Shown: positions 34,806 through 45,113 of the stretch, one piece after another
How positions within the stretch are numbered: the first letter of the stretch is position 1
Layout: the number at the start of each line of letters is the position of its first letter
DNA from: Flavobacterium daejeonense DSM 17708
Lineage (GTDB): Bacteria > Bacteroidota > Bacteroidia > Flavobacteriales > Flavobacteriaceae
Direction of reading: 5' to 3'
Length of the DNA: 64,000 nucleotides
Assembly: GCF_000425425.1 (NCBI RefSeq)
Contig: NZ_AUDK01000002.1
Span: 248,001-312,000 of the forward strand
The notes under the pieces: model-generated
Database searches by the model: none
What the model was told of the DNA's origin: nothing
What the model saw: the letters and a program-made list of their open reading frames with translations, nothing else
Translations under genes and position numbers: made by a program

Positions 34806-36065
34806 ATGGAAATTGGGATTATCATATTATGCCTAATACTGTCTGCTTTTTTTTCGGGGATGGAAATTGCTTTCGTCTCCTCGAACCGAATTTATCTTGA
34901 AATTGAAAAAAAACAGGAAGGATTTGTTTCTAAAATTTTAACTAAACTTACCGAGAAACCTTCTAAGTTTATCGCGGCCATGCTCGTCGGGAATAATATT
35001 GCCCTGGTTGTGTATGGTTTTTTTATGGGCGATCTTTTGATGGGATGGATAAAATCGTTTAGTTATCCATTTTCTGATGTGGTGAGTTTGTTTGTTCAAA
35101 CCTCACTTTCCACTTTGATAGTTTTGATTACGGCGGAGTTTTTTCCGAAGGTTTTTTTTCAAATTTATTCCAATACCTTAATTAAGTTTTTTGCCGTTCC
35201 GGCTTACTTTTTTTACCTGTTGTTTTATTTTATTTCGTCCTTCTTCATGTGGGTTTCTGATTTTGTTTTAAAACGATTTTTTAAAACCGAAGGCGATCAG
35301 GTGCAATTGTATTTTTCCAAAGTAGAATTAGGGAATTATATTACCGAACAAATGAGTACGGTGGAAGATGATGAAGAAGTGGATTCGGAAATCCAGATTT
35401 TTCAAAATGCCTTAGAGTTTTCAGGAGTGAAAGCGCGTGATATTATGACGCCGCGTACGGAAATTGTGGCTGTGGATTTGTTTGATTCGGTTTCGGAATT
35501 AAAAGAATTATTTGTGGAAACCGGTTATTCTAAAATTATGGTTTACGAAAATTCTTTGGATGAGATGGTAGGTTACGTGCATTCATTCGATTTGTTCAAA
35601 AAACCTAAAAAAATAAAATCGGTGGTGATTGCGGTCGAATTTGTTCCGGAAACTATTTTTATCAAAGATGTCATGGATTTGCTGATTAAAAAGCGAAAAA
35701 GTGTCGCGGTGGTTTTGGATGAATACGGCGGAACTTCGGGAATTATTACCGTGGAAGATATTGTGGAAGAGCTTTTTGGTGAAATTGAAGACGAACACGA
35801 TTCGGATGAGGAATTAATAGAGAAAGAATTGGAAGAAAATGTATATCTCTTTTCGACCCGTTTTGATGTGGAATATTTAAATCAAACCTATAAATTTCAA
35901 ATTCCGGAAAGTGATTCTTACGGAACTTTAGGTGGATTTATTGTCGATTTTACCAAAGAAATCCCGCAAAAAGGAGATGTAATCACCATTGGGAACTATC
36001 ATTTTGTGATAGAAGAGGCGACCAACAAAAAAATCGAATTAGTAAAAATGACGGTAAAAGAGTGA
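34806..36065 (+). CDS. CNNM/CBS/CorC-domain membrane protein (hemolysin-like family)
   Basis: 419 residues. The DUF21/CNNM membrane domain (about 1-180, FFSGMEIAFVSSNR) precedes a pair of CBS domains (about 200-320, VKARDIMTPRTEIVAVD; VVLDEYGGTSGIITVEDIVEELFGE in two parts). The C-terminal CorC_HlyC transporter-associated domain follows (YGTLGGFIVDF). The family is linked to Mg2+ or cobalt handling; in flavobacteria it is sometimes called gliding-associated (GldE-like), but I cannot separate these by eye. Confidence 0.85.
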   Translation: MEIGIIILCLILSAFFSGMEIAFVSSNRIYLEIEKKQEGFVSKILTKLTEKPSKFIAAMLVGNNIALVVYGFFMGDLLMGWIKSFSYPFSDVVSLFVQTSLSTLIVLITAEFFPKVFFQIYSNTLIKFFAVPAYFFYLLFYFISSFFMWVSDFVLKRFFKTEGDQVQLYFSKVELGNYITEQMSTVEDDEEVDSEIQIFQNALEFSGVKARDIMTPRTEIVAVDLFDSVSELKELFVETGYSKIMVYENSLDEMVGYVHSFDLFKKPKKIKSVVIAVEFVPETIFIKDVMDLLIKKRKSVAVVLDEYGGTSGIITVEDIVEELFGEIEDEHDSDEELIEKELEENVYLFSTRFDVEYLNQTYKFQIPESDSYGTLGGFIVDFTKEIPQKGDVITIGNYHFVIEEATNKKIELVKMTVKE

Positions 36066-36172
36066 TTTTTTTAGAAAAGTGAAAAATCTTTTAAAATAAA
36101 ACGTTACTTGTATTGTTATTAGCGAGATAATTGTATTTTCGCAAACTGAATATAAAATTAACAACAATAAAA

Positions 36173-38272
36173 ATGGCAGTTTTATCAAAAATTAGACAAC
36201 GATCTGCTTTAATGATTGCAGTTATTGCGCTAGCTTTATTTGCATTCATCATCGGAGATTTGTTCAAAAGCGGTAGCTTTAGCAGTACTTCGAAAGATGT
36301 AGGAAGCATCAACGGAAAAGATATTTCGTTTGAGGATTTTAGAATTAAAGTAAGTAATGTTGAAAAAAGTGGTCAGGGGATCACTGCAACAGCTGCGGCA
36401 AATAGAGTATGGGAACAGGAAGTTTCTGTAGCTTTATTAACTTCTGAATTTGAAAAATTAGGATTAAGAGTAGGTGAAAAACACATTATTGAAATCTTAA
36501 AATCTGATCAAAATATTGGTCAAAATCCTATGTTCTTAAATGCTGCGGGAATGTTTGATTTGGCTAAATTTAAAGAATACTTCAAAGCTAATCCTGCTCA
36601 GGCTGAATTCCTTAAAGAAAGAGAAAAAGACGCTGAATTGAATGCTAAATACCAAATTTACAGCACTTTGGTAAGATCGGCTTCATATACTACAAAAGCC
36701 GAAGGGAAATTGAAATACGAAATGGAAGCTAATAAGGCTAATTTCTCTTACGTTGGAGCTATGTATTCTTCTATCAAAGACAGTGATGTAAAAGTTACTG
36801 ATGCTGAGATTTTAGACTACATGAAGAAAGACGATAAAAGATATAAAGCGGAGGAATCTCGCTCTATTGAATATGTTTTAGTAGAAGACAAAGCTTCTAA
36901 AGAAGATATTGCTGAGGTAAAAGCTAAAATCAGCAGTTTGTTGTCAGGAAGTGTGGTTTACAATCAGGCAACTGGTAAAAATGATACTTTGGCTGGTTTT
37001 AGAACTACAGCTAACCCAATCGAATTTGTAAATGCGAATTCGGATATTCCTTATGATTCTACTTATGTAGCTAAGAAAGATTTACCGGCTGTTGATGCTG
37101 ATCAGTTATTTAACTTAGCTCCGGGGCAGGTTTACGGACCGTATGTTTTTGGAGACTACTACTGTATTTCAAGATCTTTGGGTAAAAAATTAGGTGTGAA
37201 TGCTAAAGCAAGTCATATCTTAATTAGTTATGAAGGAGCTCAGGTTCCTAACCAAAGAGAGAAAAGAACGAAAGAAGAAGCAAAAGCAAAAGCAGAAGAA
37301 GTGTTAGCTCAGGTAATGGCTAATCCGGATAGTTTTATGATGTTGGCTTTCCAATATTCTGATGATTCATCTGCACAACAAGGTGGTGATTTAGGTTATT
37401 TCGGACCTGGTCAAATGGTGAAAAACTTCAATGATTTTGTGTTTAATAACGGAATTGGAAAAATTGGTATGGTAGAAACTCCTTTTGGATTCCATATTAT
37501 TAAAATTACCGATAAACAAGATGGAATTCGTTTGGCAACTGTAGCTCAAAAATTAGAAGCTTCAGAAGCTACTTCTGATAAAGTGTTTACTCAGGCAACT
37601 AAATTTGAAATGGAAGCTGCTGATAATGATTTCAAAAAAGTAGCTAAAGAAATGAAGTTAACGGTTGCTCCGGCTGTAACTGTAGGGGCTTTGGATGAAA
37701 ATTTTGGTCCGTTAGGAAATCAAAGAGCTATTGTAAGATGGGCTTTTGATGACGATACTAAAGTAGGTTCGGTAAAACGTTTTGAAGTAGCTAATTTAGG
37801 TCATGTAATTGCTACGGTGAAAAACATTGACGATTCAGGATTAGCTCCGATAGAACAGGTAAGACCGTTTATTGAGTCAAAATTGAAAAAAGCGAAAAAA
37901 GCTGAAATGTTGAAAGCTAAAATGACAGCTTCTTCTTTAGAGGCTATCGCTAAAGCAACTGGAAGTAAAGTAGAACAGGCTACGAATGTTACCTTAGATA
38001 ATCCGGTATTAAACGGAGGGGTAGGCCAGGAACCAAGAGTAGTTGGGAATGCATTTGCTTTGGCTGCTAACAAAATGTCGGCGCCTATCGAAGGAAATAC
38101 AGGAGTTTATGTGGTGAAAACAATTAGTATTGCGAAAGCTCCGGCTGTAAAAGATGTAGCTCCTTATGTGGCAAAAGTAAAAGCGCAATCTGCGGCTGAT
38201 GTAAACAGAGTTTTACCGGCTCTTAAAGATATTGCTGATATTAAAGATAACAGAAAGCAATTTAATTTCTAG
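36173..38272 (+). CDS. PpiD-like membrane-anchored peptidyl-prolyl isomerase
   Basis: About 699 residues from ATG 36173 (MAVLSKIRQRSALM), better than the TTG 14 codons upstream because a -7-like element (TATTTTCG) lies there. One N-terminal membrane anchor (about 13-33) precedes a SurA_N-like chaperone region. The parvulin domain is at about 335-445 (ASHILISYEGA; FSDDSSAQQGGDLGYFGPGQM-like; ETPFGFHIIKI), and a second degenerate part follows. It assists folding of outer-membrane and periplasmic proteins. Confidence 0.9.
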   Translation: MAVLSKIRQRSALMIAVIALALFAFIIGDLFKSGSFSSTSKDVGSINGKDISFEDFRIKVSNVEKSGQGITATAAANRVWEQEVSVALLTSEFEKLGLRVGEKHIIEILKSDQNIGQNPMFLNAAGMFDLAKFKEYFKANPAQAEFLKEREKDAELNAKYQIYSTLVRSASYTTKAEGKLKYEMEANKANFSYVGAMYSSIKDSDVKVTDAEILDYMKKDDKRYKAEESRSIEYVLVEDKASKEDIAEVKAKISSLLSGSVVYNQATGKNDTLAGFRTTANPIEFVNANSDIPYDSTYVAKKDLPAVDADQLFNLAPGQVYGPYVFGDYYCISRSLGKKLGVNAKASHILISYEGAQVPNQREKRTKEEAKAKAEEVLAQVMANPDSFMMLAFQYSDDSSAQQGGDLGYFGPGQMVKNFNDFVFNNGIGKIGMVETPFGFHIIKITDKQDGIRLATVAQKLEASEATSDKVFTQATKFEMEAADNDFKKVAKEMKLTVAPAVTVGALDENFGPLGNQRAIVRWAFDDDTKVGSVKRFEVANLGHVIATVKNIDDSGLAPIEQVRPFIESKLKKAKKAEMLKAKMTASSLEAIAKATGSKVEQATNVTLDNPVLNGGVGQEPRVVGNAFALAANKMSAPIEGNTGVYVVKTISIAKAPAVKDVAPYVAKVKAQSAADVNRVLPALKDIADIKDNRKQFNF

Positions 38273-38306
38273 AATTTTTATAGTATAGATTAATTTTAAT
38301 TTCATA

Positions 38307-38341
38307 AAAAATGTCCCGATAACAATCGGGACATTTTTTTT
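38307..38341. terminator. Bidirectional terminator between ppiD-like and GHMP kinase genes
   Basis: Stem AAAATGTCCCGAT/ATCGGGACATTTT with T-runs on both strands serves the two converging genes. Confidence 0.9.
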
Positions 38342-38358
38342 ATATGCTTGGTTTTAAA

Positions 38359-39282
38359 TTATTCTAAAATTATGTCTTTGTAAGGAATGACAGTTTGGTA
38401 TCCTTTGGAAATAAAATAGGTTTTTGGATTAATTTCGGATAGCACCATGATAAAATCGCCGCCCCAGGCACCAAGGCTTTTTATTTCGCCAATAAAATCA
38501 GAAAACAAATCTTCTTTAACGGTATTGGTTTCTAAAATGGTGCTCATAATAGCTTCGTGTTTGGCGATGGAAGCTGCCATAGCATGAGTTGTTTTTGCGT
38601 GAATGATTTCCTGAGTCAGTTTGTCAATTTTAGCAATGTTTTTTTCGTTATCTGAGGTTTTGTTTCTTTGATAATTGGCAATAGCTGTTTTGCTGCTTTG
38701 TTTTTTATTCAAATACACAAAATAAATACTGTCCGTAAAATTAGGGTGGTAATGTATGGTTTCTACTTTTGGTTTTCCTGATTTTCGTTGATAGATAATC
38801 GGGCTGTCATTCTGCGCACAGGCAATATCGTATCCGCTGCCGCCAAAACTGTTTTCTAATAAAGTAAAAGCGTCAATTTGGAGCCATTGGGCAATATTAT
38901 TGATAAGCGTTGACGAAGTGCCTAATCCCCATTTTTTTGGAAAAGTCAATTCGGTGGTGATTTGGTAACCCGTGTTTTCTTTTATAAAATCCGGATTTAA
39001 AAGAAAAGCTTCGTGCAAAATTTTGATTAAAGTTTTTCTAATCGATTCCTCATCGGTCGTACTGGGTTTTTCTATTTCAGTAAAGCTAATATTGTCTTCA
39101 AACCAAATACTGCCATCAGCATCGTAGCTTTTCCAACTGATTTGTGCAGTGTTATTTTTTTCTACAATTAAATTTTGACCAAATTTTGTAGGCAAAGCCA
39201 ATGCTTTTGCGCCGTCTAAAACCAGGTATTCGGCAGTAATTAATAATTTTCCGTTGCTGTAAAAAGTTTGTTTTGTATCCAT
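38359..39282 (-). CDS. GYDIA-family GHMP kinase
   Basis: 307 residues. The family name motif appears as GGSGYDIACAQND. The GHMP ATP-binding loop is KKWGLGTSSTLINN (about 115-128), and the start FYSNGKLLITAEYLVLDG is typical. It lies 29 bp after HMG-CoA reductase on the same strand, so it likely serves the mevalonate pathway as a mevalonate- or phosphomevalonate-kinase-like enzyme. The exact step is unproven. Confidence 0.88.
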   Translation of the reverse strand: MDTKQTFYSNGKLLITAEYLVLDGAKALALPTKFGQNLIVEKNNTAQISWKSYDADGSIWFEDNISFTEIEKPSTTDEESIRKTLIKILHEAFLLNPDFIKENTGYQITTELTFPKKWGLGTSSTLINNIAQWLQIDAFTLLENSFGGSGYDIACAQNDSPIIYQRKSGKPKVETIHYHPNFTDSIYFVYLNKKQSSKTAIANYQRNKTSDNEKNIAKIDKLTQEIIHAKTTHAMAASIAKHEAIMSTILETNTVKEDLFSDFIGEIKSLGAWGGDFIMVLSEINPKTYFISKGYQTVIPYKDIILE

Positions 39283-39311
39283 TTACGAATTGGGTTATTC
39301 TTTGGAGAAAC

Positions 39312-40631
39312 TTATTTTTTCCTTAAATCATTTACAAAATTTACCACACCACTATGTGAAACTACATGGTTTTTAAAGTGTTTTTGTACCAAATGACGTT
39401 CTTCGTTGGTGGCTTCTAATTGGTTTAAAATGTTGTTCAGATGCATTTTCATGTGTCCGTCCTGAATTCCTGTAGTGGTTAAAGAACGCAAAGCGGCAAA
39501 GTTTTGTGCTAGTCCGGCTACGGCTACAATTTCCATGAGTTCTTTGGCCGAAGGGTTTTCCAACATTTCTAATGATAATTTCACCAAAGGATGCAAAGTT
39601 GTCAATCCGCCGACGGTCCCTAAGGCTAAAGGAACTTCGATCCAGAAACTAAAAATCCCGTTTTCTGTTTTAGCATGTGATAAACTGCTGTATTGTCCCT
39701 TTTTAGCGGCATAAGCGTGGACACCGGCTTCAACGGCTCTGAAATCATTTCCAGTGGCTAAAATTACGGCATCAATACCGTTCATGATTCCTTTGTTGTG
39801 AGTAACAGCGCGAAAAGGTTCTGCTTCGGCAATTTGAACCGCCTGAACAAAACGTTCGGCAAAAGCCTGCGGATCCGGGATATGTTTTTCGGCTAATGCT
39901 TCAATCGGACAGGAAACTTCGGCTCTGACAATGCAGTTTGGGACATAATTCGAAAGAATACTCATCACTACTTCGATGTTTTTTTCTTTTTCCGAAAAAA
40001 GTTCGTAAGCCAGTGCTTCTGTTTTTAAAATTGTAGCAAATTGTTCCAAACAGGAGTTGATAAAATTAGCTCCCATGCTGTCTTTGGTTTCAAAAGTAGC
40101 ATGTAGTTGGAAATAATTTGGCAACAATTGGGTTTTGTCTTCCAAAGTGATGTCCAGAATTCCGCCGCCACGTTGTTGCATGTTTTTGGTCAGACTTTCG
40201 GTTTCTGAGAAAAATTTGGACTTGGTTTGAGCAAAGAATAGCTCTAATTTCGAAATGTCCCCTTTGTAAATAAAATGAACCTGGCCAATTTTTTCGGTGT
40301 TCAGAACAGTTGCTTTAAAGCCTCCTCTTGTTGCCCAAAATTTAGCCGATTTGGAAGCGGCGGCCACCACCGAACTTTCCTCAATTGCCATTGGAATGGT
40401 ATAATTTTTTTCGTTAATGACGAAATTTGGAGCTACTCCCAGCGGAATATAGAAGTTACTGATGGTGTTTTCTATGAATTCATCATGTAGTTTTTGAAGT
40501 TTCTCGTCACTGTTCCAGTATTTTTTTAATAATTGAATAGTGTTCCCGGGATTAGAAAAATAGGTAGAGGCAATCCAGCTTATTTTTTCTTCTTTTGATA
40601 GTTTTGAGAATCCTGTTACGGCTTTGTTCAT
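39312..40631 (-). CDS. Hydroxymethylglutaryl-CoA reductase, class II type
   Basis: About 439 residues from ATG 40631 (MNKAVTGFSKLSKEEKI); a longer frame to 40691 starts with an atypical sequence and is less likely. It reduces HMG-CoA to mevalonate. Visible motifs are NFYIPLGVAPNFVINEK, AIEESSVVAAASKSAKFW (catalytic Glu), THNKGIMNGIDAV (Lys and Asp) and LGTVGGLTTLHPLVK. The C-terminal HLVQKHFKNHVVSHSG holds the flap His. The class II (mvaA-like) type is usual in flavobacteria for isoprenoid synthesis. Confidence 0.92.
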   Translation of the reverse strand: MNKAVTGFSKLSKEEKISWIASTYFSNPGNTIQLLKKYWNSDEKLQKLHDEFIENTISNFYIPLGVAPNFVINEKNYTIPMAIEESSVVAAASKSAKFWATRGGFKATVLNTEKIGQVHFIYKGDISKLELFFAQTKSKFFSETESLTKNMQQRGGGILDITLEDKTQLLPNYFQLHATFETKDSMGANFINSCLEQFATILKTEALAYELFSEKEKNIEVVMSILSNYVPNCIVRAEVSCPIEALAEKHIPDPQAFAERFVQAVQIAEAEPFRAVTHNKGIMNGIDAVILATGNDFRAVEAGVHAYAAKKGQYSSLSHAKTENGIFSFWIEVPLALGTVGGLTTLHPLVKLSLEMLENPSAKELMEIVAVAGLAQNFAALRSLTTTGIQDGHMKMHLNNILNQLEATNEERHLVQKHFKNHVVSHSGVVNFVNDLRKK

Positions 40632-40810
40632 TTTCAATGAATTATAAAGTAATGAGCGGCAAATATACGTTTTACAGCCTTTATTTGCCATTAATTTAGT
40701 GTCAATAATGAGATTGTAGTAATTTACGAAATGTATTTTTAGGTGTTAAATGAAGTGTTATTGTTATTTTTTTATTAAAATTGAATAGATTTTAATTAGA
40801 GTATAAGTTT

Positions 40811-42979
40811 ATGAAGTATAAATTGTATCCATTTGTTTTGTTTTTTATTGGTGTTGTCGCATTTGGACAACAAAATATCACCGTAGAATCCATTTACAGA
40901 GGGCGATTTAGAACTCAGGATATGGATGAATTGCAGGCGCTGAAGAAAAGCAATCAATATACCGTTTTAAATTATGTACCCACAACCCGATCTACACAAA
41001 TAGATTTGTATGATTTTGCAAATCTTCAAAAAGTGGCAACTTTTATCGATACACAGTCCCATCAGGGAATGCCAATGGTGGACAGTTATAGTTTTGATGC
41101 AGATGAAAAAATGATATTGCTGGCTTGTAATTCGAATGCTATGTACCGTCACTCTTTTACTGCCGATTACTATTTATATGATCTTTCAAATAAGCAAATA
41201 ACCAAATTATTTGATTTTCAAATTCAGGAACCTACTTTTTCTCCTGATGGCAAAAAGATAGCTTTTGCCCGTGATAATAATTTGTTTGTATATGATATTG
41301 CCTCTAAAAATACAATTCAAATTACCAAAGACGGAGTTAAAAATGCCGTAATCAACGGGATTTGTGATTGGGTTTACGAAGAGGAGTTTGCTTTCGTGAG
41401 AGCTTTTGACTGGTCCAAAGACAGTAAGAAAATTGCGTACATCCGATTTGATGAGTCTCAGGTTCCGGAAGTTTCTATGCCGGTTTACGGAGAAAGTTTG
41501 TATCCACAGATGGTAACTTTTAAGTATCCAAAAGCCGGAGAAAGAAACTCCGAAGTTTCTCTTCATATTTGTGATATTAATTCCCAGCAAACGCAAAAAG
41601 TCAATCTAAGTAATTACTCCGATTTTTATATTGCCAGACTGCAATGGACTAATGATGCGAATGTTTTATCGGCTCAGATTTTAAACCGCCATCAGGATAA
41701 TTTGGATTTACTTTTTATTGACGGGACAACAGCTGGTGCAAAAGTTGTTTTGAACGAAAAAGACAAAGCTTATATTGATGTAACCGATAATTTAACCTTT
41801 TTAAAAGACAATAGTTTTATTTGGACCAGCGAAAAAGACGGTTTTAATCATATTTATTATTATGATAAAAACGGCAAATTAAAAAATCAGCTAACCAAAG
41901 GAAACTGGGAAATAACTTCTTTTTACGGATTGGATGAAAAGACAAATACACTTTTTTATCAGTCAACGGAAAATGGTTCGATAAACAGAGCTATCTATAA
42001 AATAGGGTTGAAAGGAAATAATAAAGTGGCTTTGTCAAATGGAACAGGAACGTATGAAGCTACTTTTAGTGCGGATTTTAGTTATTTTATTCAGACCTTT
42101 TCAAGTGCCAGTCAGCCTACAACTTATACTTTAAATGAAACTAAATCCGGGAAAGAATTAAAAGTTATTGAAAATAATACGGCACTTAGTTCCGGTTTGA
42201 AAAGCTTTAATTTGCCTCAAAAAGAATTCTTTGTGTTAAAAACCGAGAAAGGCAACGAATTAAATACCTGGATTTTAAAACCTAAGGATTTTGATGCCAA
42301 CAAAAAATATCCGGTTTTCATGACACAGTATTCGGGACCTGGTTCACAACAGGTAGCTAATAAATGGAATACGATTGATGATTATTGGTACATGATGCTG
42401 GCGCAGCAGGGGTATATTGTGGTTTGTGTGGATGGACGCGGAACCGGTTTTAAGGGGGCTGCTTTTAAAAAAGTAACACAGCTACAATTGGGCAAATATG
42501 AAGTGGAAGATCAGATTGATGCTGCTAAAACAATAGGGAATTATCCTTATGTGGACAAAAACAGAATTGGAATTTTCGGATGGTCTTTTGGTGGTTTTAT
42601 GGCTTCTAATTGTATTTTGAAAGGGAATGATATTTTTAAAATGGCTGTTGCGGTGGCTCCGGTGACTAACTGGCGTTTTTATGATTCGGTTTATACCGAA
42701 AGATACATGCAAACACCCCAGGAAAATGCGGGAGGTTATGACGATAATTCGCCGATTAATTTTGCCAAACAATTAAAGGGAAAATATCTTTTGATTCATG
42801 GTAGCGCCGATGATAATGTGCATTTGCAAAATACAATGCAAATGATGTCGGCTTTAATTCAGGCTAATAAACAATTTGAATCTCAAATTTATCCGGATTG
42901 CAATCACGGAATTTACGGGGGAATGACGCGCATTCAGTTATTTAATAAGATAACCAATTTTATTCATGAAAATTTGTAG
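40811..42979 (+). CDS. Dipeptidyl-peptidase IV-type S9 peptidase
   Basis: 722 residues. A signal peptide (about 1-20) leads into a beta-propeller (about 40-480) and an alpha/beta-hydrolase domain. The catalytic triad motifs are FGWSFGGFMA (Ser), GSADDNVHLQN (Asp) and DCNHGIYGG (His). The propeller has the DPP-IV double-Glu motif DWVYEEEFAF. It removes X-Pro dipeptides in the periplasm. The peptide transporter gene downstream fits use of the released peptides. Confidence 0.93.
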   Translation: MKYKLYPFVLFFIGVVAFGQQNITVESIYRGRFRTQDMDELQALKKSNQYTVLNYVPTTRSTQIDLYDFANLQKVATFIDTQSHQGMPMVDSYSFDADEKMILLACNSNAMYRHSFTADYYLYDLSNKQITKLFDFQIQEPTFSPDGKKIAFARDNNLFVYDIASKNTIQITKDGVKNAVINGICDWVYEEEFAFVRAFDWSKDSKKIAYIRFDESQVPEVSMPVYGESLYPQMVTFKYPKAGERNSEVSLHICDINSQQTQKVNLSNYSDFYIARLQWTNDANVLSAQILNRHQDNLDLLFIDGTTAGAKVVLNEKDKAYIDVTDNLTFLKDNSFIWTSEKDGFNHIYYYDKNGKLKNQLTKGNWEITSFYGLDEKTNTLFYQSTENGSINRAIYKIGLKGNNKVALSNGTGTYEATFSADFSYFIQTFSSASQPTTYTLNETKSGKELKVIENNTALSSGLKSFNLPQKEFFVLKTEKGNELNTWILKPKDFDANKKYPVFMTQYSGPGSQQVANKWNTIDDYWYMMLAQQGYIVVCVDGRGTGFKGAAFKKVTQLQLGKYEVEDQIDAAKTIGNYPYVDKNRIGIFGWSFGGFMASNCILKGNDIFKMAVAVAPVTNWRFYDSVYTERYMQTPQENAGGYDDNSPINFAKQLKGKYLLIHGSADDNVHLQNTMQMMSALIQANKQFESQIYPDCNHGIYGGMTRIQLFNKITNFIHENL

Positions 42980-43053
42980 CTCACGGAAAGATATTTAGTT
43001 TTAAAATATTCGCGATAAAAATAGAAAGAAAGAAAAATTTAATATTGAAGTTT

Positions 43054-44595
43054 ATGAATCAAGACAATCAAAATGATTTTTTTAAAAAATCTGTTCTGGG
43101 ACATCCGGCAGGTTTATTTGTGCTTTTCTTCACCGAAATGTGGGAGCGTTTTTCTTATTACGGAATGCGCGCATTGTTGGTTTTATTCTTAACAACTTCA
43201 ATCGCAGATGGAGGTTGGGCATGGAATGTAGAAGATGCTATGGCTTTGTACGGAACCTACACCATGGTGGTTTATTTTACACCAATTATTGGAGGTTATT
43301 TAGCCGATCGCTTTTTGGGTTACCGTCGTGCTGTAGTTATTGGAGCTTTGATTATGACCTTAGGACATGCTTCGATGGCAATTGAAACCCCGACGTTTTT
43401 ATATATTGGTATCGTTTGTTTAATGATAGGGAATGGTTTTTTTAAGCCTAATATGACTTCTATTATTTCAAATGCTTATGCTAAACACCCGGAAAAAAAA
43501 GATGGAGCTTATTCGTTGTTTTATATGGGAGTAAATGCCGGAGCTTTTTTAGGGATTATGCTTTGCGGATATATTGGCGAAAAAGTGTCCTGGAGTTTAG
43601 GTTTTGGTTTAGCCGGAATCTTTATGTTTTTTGGAATGTTACAATTTTATTTTACACAAAATATTTTTGGAAATATTGGATTGCCACCAACAGCCGAAAC
43701 TAAAAAAGCGATTAAAGAGAAGGAAGCACAGGAAAATGATGCGCCACATATTATTCGTGACCGAATCATCGCAGTGGTTATCTTTTCGGTTTTTTCGGTT
43801 TTCTTCTGGGCTTCTTTTGAACAGGCCGGAGGTTCGATGACTATTTTTGCAGAAAAATTTACCCAAAGAGAATTGTTTGGGAATGCTGCCTGGACTTTCA
43901 AGATTGTGGATGCTTTATTGACTATTATGCCATTATTGGTTATTAGTTATGTTTTAGTGAAATTATTCTCCAAAACGGTAAAAGAATACGCATTAGGAAA
44001 CAGTATTCTGGCATTGAGTTTTATCATTATCTGGGGAATTGTAATTTGGAAAATCAACAGGGATTTCTCAGCAACAGAAGCCGAAGTGCCGGCTTCCTGG
44101 TTTGGAATTTTAAACTCTTTATTCATTATTTGTTTTGCTCCTTTTTTCTCAAAATGGTGGGAAAGTAAGTATAATATTTCCGGACCAATGAAATTTGGAC
44201 TTGGTTTAACTTTGTTAGGGCTAGGTTTCGGATTTTTGGCTTACGGAAGTATGGGTATTAGCACTGATTCTGTGGTGCGTGTAAGTATGGTTTGGCTTAT
44301 TGCGGCTTATTTATTCCATACTTTGGGAGAATTGTGTATTTCTCCGGTGAGTTTGTCATATATCAGTAAATTAATTCCGGCCAGCTGGATTGGCATTATG
44401 TTTGGAGTGTATTATCTGTTTTTAGGAATGGGGAATAAATTAGCCGGTTCTATGGGAGGTTTAATTGAAACGATTAGTCAGGAGTACAGCTTGTCAACAT
44501 TCTTTTTGATTTTTACGATTATTCCAATAGGATTAGGAGTAATCATGTTGTTGTTAACACCTGTGATGAAAAAGTTAATGCATGGTGTAAATTAA
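43054..44595 (+). CDS. Proton-coupled peptide MFS transporter (POT/PTR2)
   Basis: About 513 residues from ATG 43054; a TTG three codons earlier is the alternative. It has around 14 spans. The POT signature FFTEMWERFSYYGMRALL (ExxERFxYY) is at about 24-41, and GGYLADRFLGYRR follows. It imports di- and tripeptides with protons. It lies 75 bp after the DPP-IV gene. Confidence 0.93.
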   Translation: MNQDNQNDFFKKSVLGHPAGLFVLFFTEMWERFSYYGMRALLVLFLTTSIADGGWAWNVEDAMALYGTYTMVVYFTPIIGGYLADRFLGYRRAVVIGALIMTLGHASMAIETPTFLYIGIVCLMIGNGFFKPNMTSIISNAYAKHPEKKDGAYSLFYMGVNAGAFLGIMLCGYIGEKVSWSLGFGLAGIFMFFGMLQFYFTQNIFGNIGLPPTAETKKAIKEKEAQENDAPHIIRDRIIAVVIFSVFSVFFWASFEQAGGSMTIFAEKFTQRELFGNAAWTFKIVDALLTIMPLLVISYVLVKLFSKTVKEYALGNSILALSFIIIWGIVIWKINRDFSATEAEVPASWFGILNSLFIICFAPFFSKWWESKYNISGPMKFGLGLTLLGLGFGFLAYGSMGISTDSVVRVSMVWLIAAYLFHTLGELCISPVSLSYISKLIPASWIGIMFGVYYLFLGMGNKLAGSMGGLIETISQEYSLSTFFLIFTIIPIGLGVIMLLLTPVMKKLMHGVN

Positions 44596-44640
44596 TTTTA
44601 TTTCACTAATATTGTTTTTGTTATTTTAAAAAAAACAATT

Positions 44641-45105
44641 ATGAAAAAAATATATTTAATTGCTGTTTTCTTTTTAGGTCTGGTTGTAACTCAGGCTCAG
44701 GAACTCAAATGGCATACTGATGTTAAGGAAGCAATTGCTATTGGGAACAAAGAACACAAACCATTGCTGTTGTTTTTTACAGGAAGTGACTGGTGTGGTT
44801 GGTGTATTCGTTTGCAAAAAGAAGTTTTGTTAACGCCGGAGTTCATTAAATGGGCAAAAGAAAAAGTAGTTTTGGTTGAATTGGATTATCCAAGAAGCGT
44901 ACCTCAAACCCAAGAGGTTAAAAAACAAAATTACGAATTGCAAAATGCCTTTGGTGTGCAGGGTTACCCAACCGTTTATTTTGCTACAGCTTCCACTCGT
45001 GAAGATGGTAAAATAAATTTTCAGGGACTTGGAAAAACAGGTTATGTTCCCGGAGGTCCGGTAGCCTGGCTGGAAGTAGCCAATGGAATTTTAAATCAGA
45101 AATAA
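44641..45105 (+). CDS. Secreted thioredoxin-fold protein
   Basis: 154 residues. The signal peptide ends near TQAQE (about 19). The active site is SDWCGWCIRLQKEV (CGWC, about 50-53), and the cis-Pro is in VQGYPTVYF. It is a periplasmic thiol-disulfide or thioredoxin-like protein. It starts 45 bp after the peptide transporter gene; the target is unknown. Confidence 0.88.
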   Translation: MKKIYLIAVFFLGLVVTQAQELKWHTDVKEAIAIGNKEHKPLLLFFTGSDWCGWCIRLQKEVLLTPEFIKWAKEKVVLVELDYPRSVPQTQEVKKQNYELQNAFGVQGYPTVYFATASTREDGKINFQGLGKTGYVPGGPVAWLEVANGILNQK

Positions 45106-45113
45106 AAGTATCT

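Noticed and set aside
38359..39282. Naming the GYDIA kinase as mevalonate kinase
   Set aside because: Position supports the mevalonate pathway, but the motif pattern is the GYDIA family, whose exact step I cannot read from sequence.
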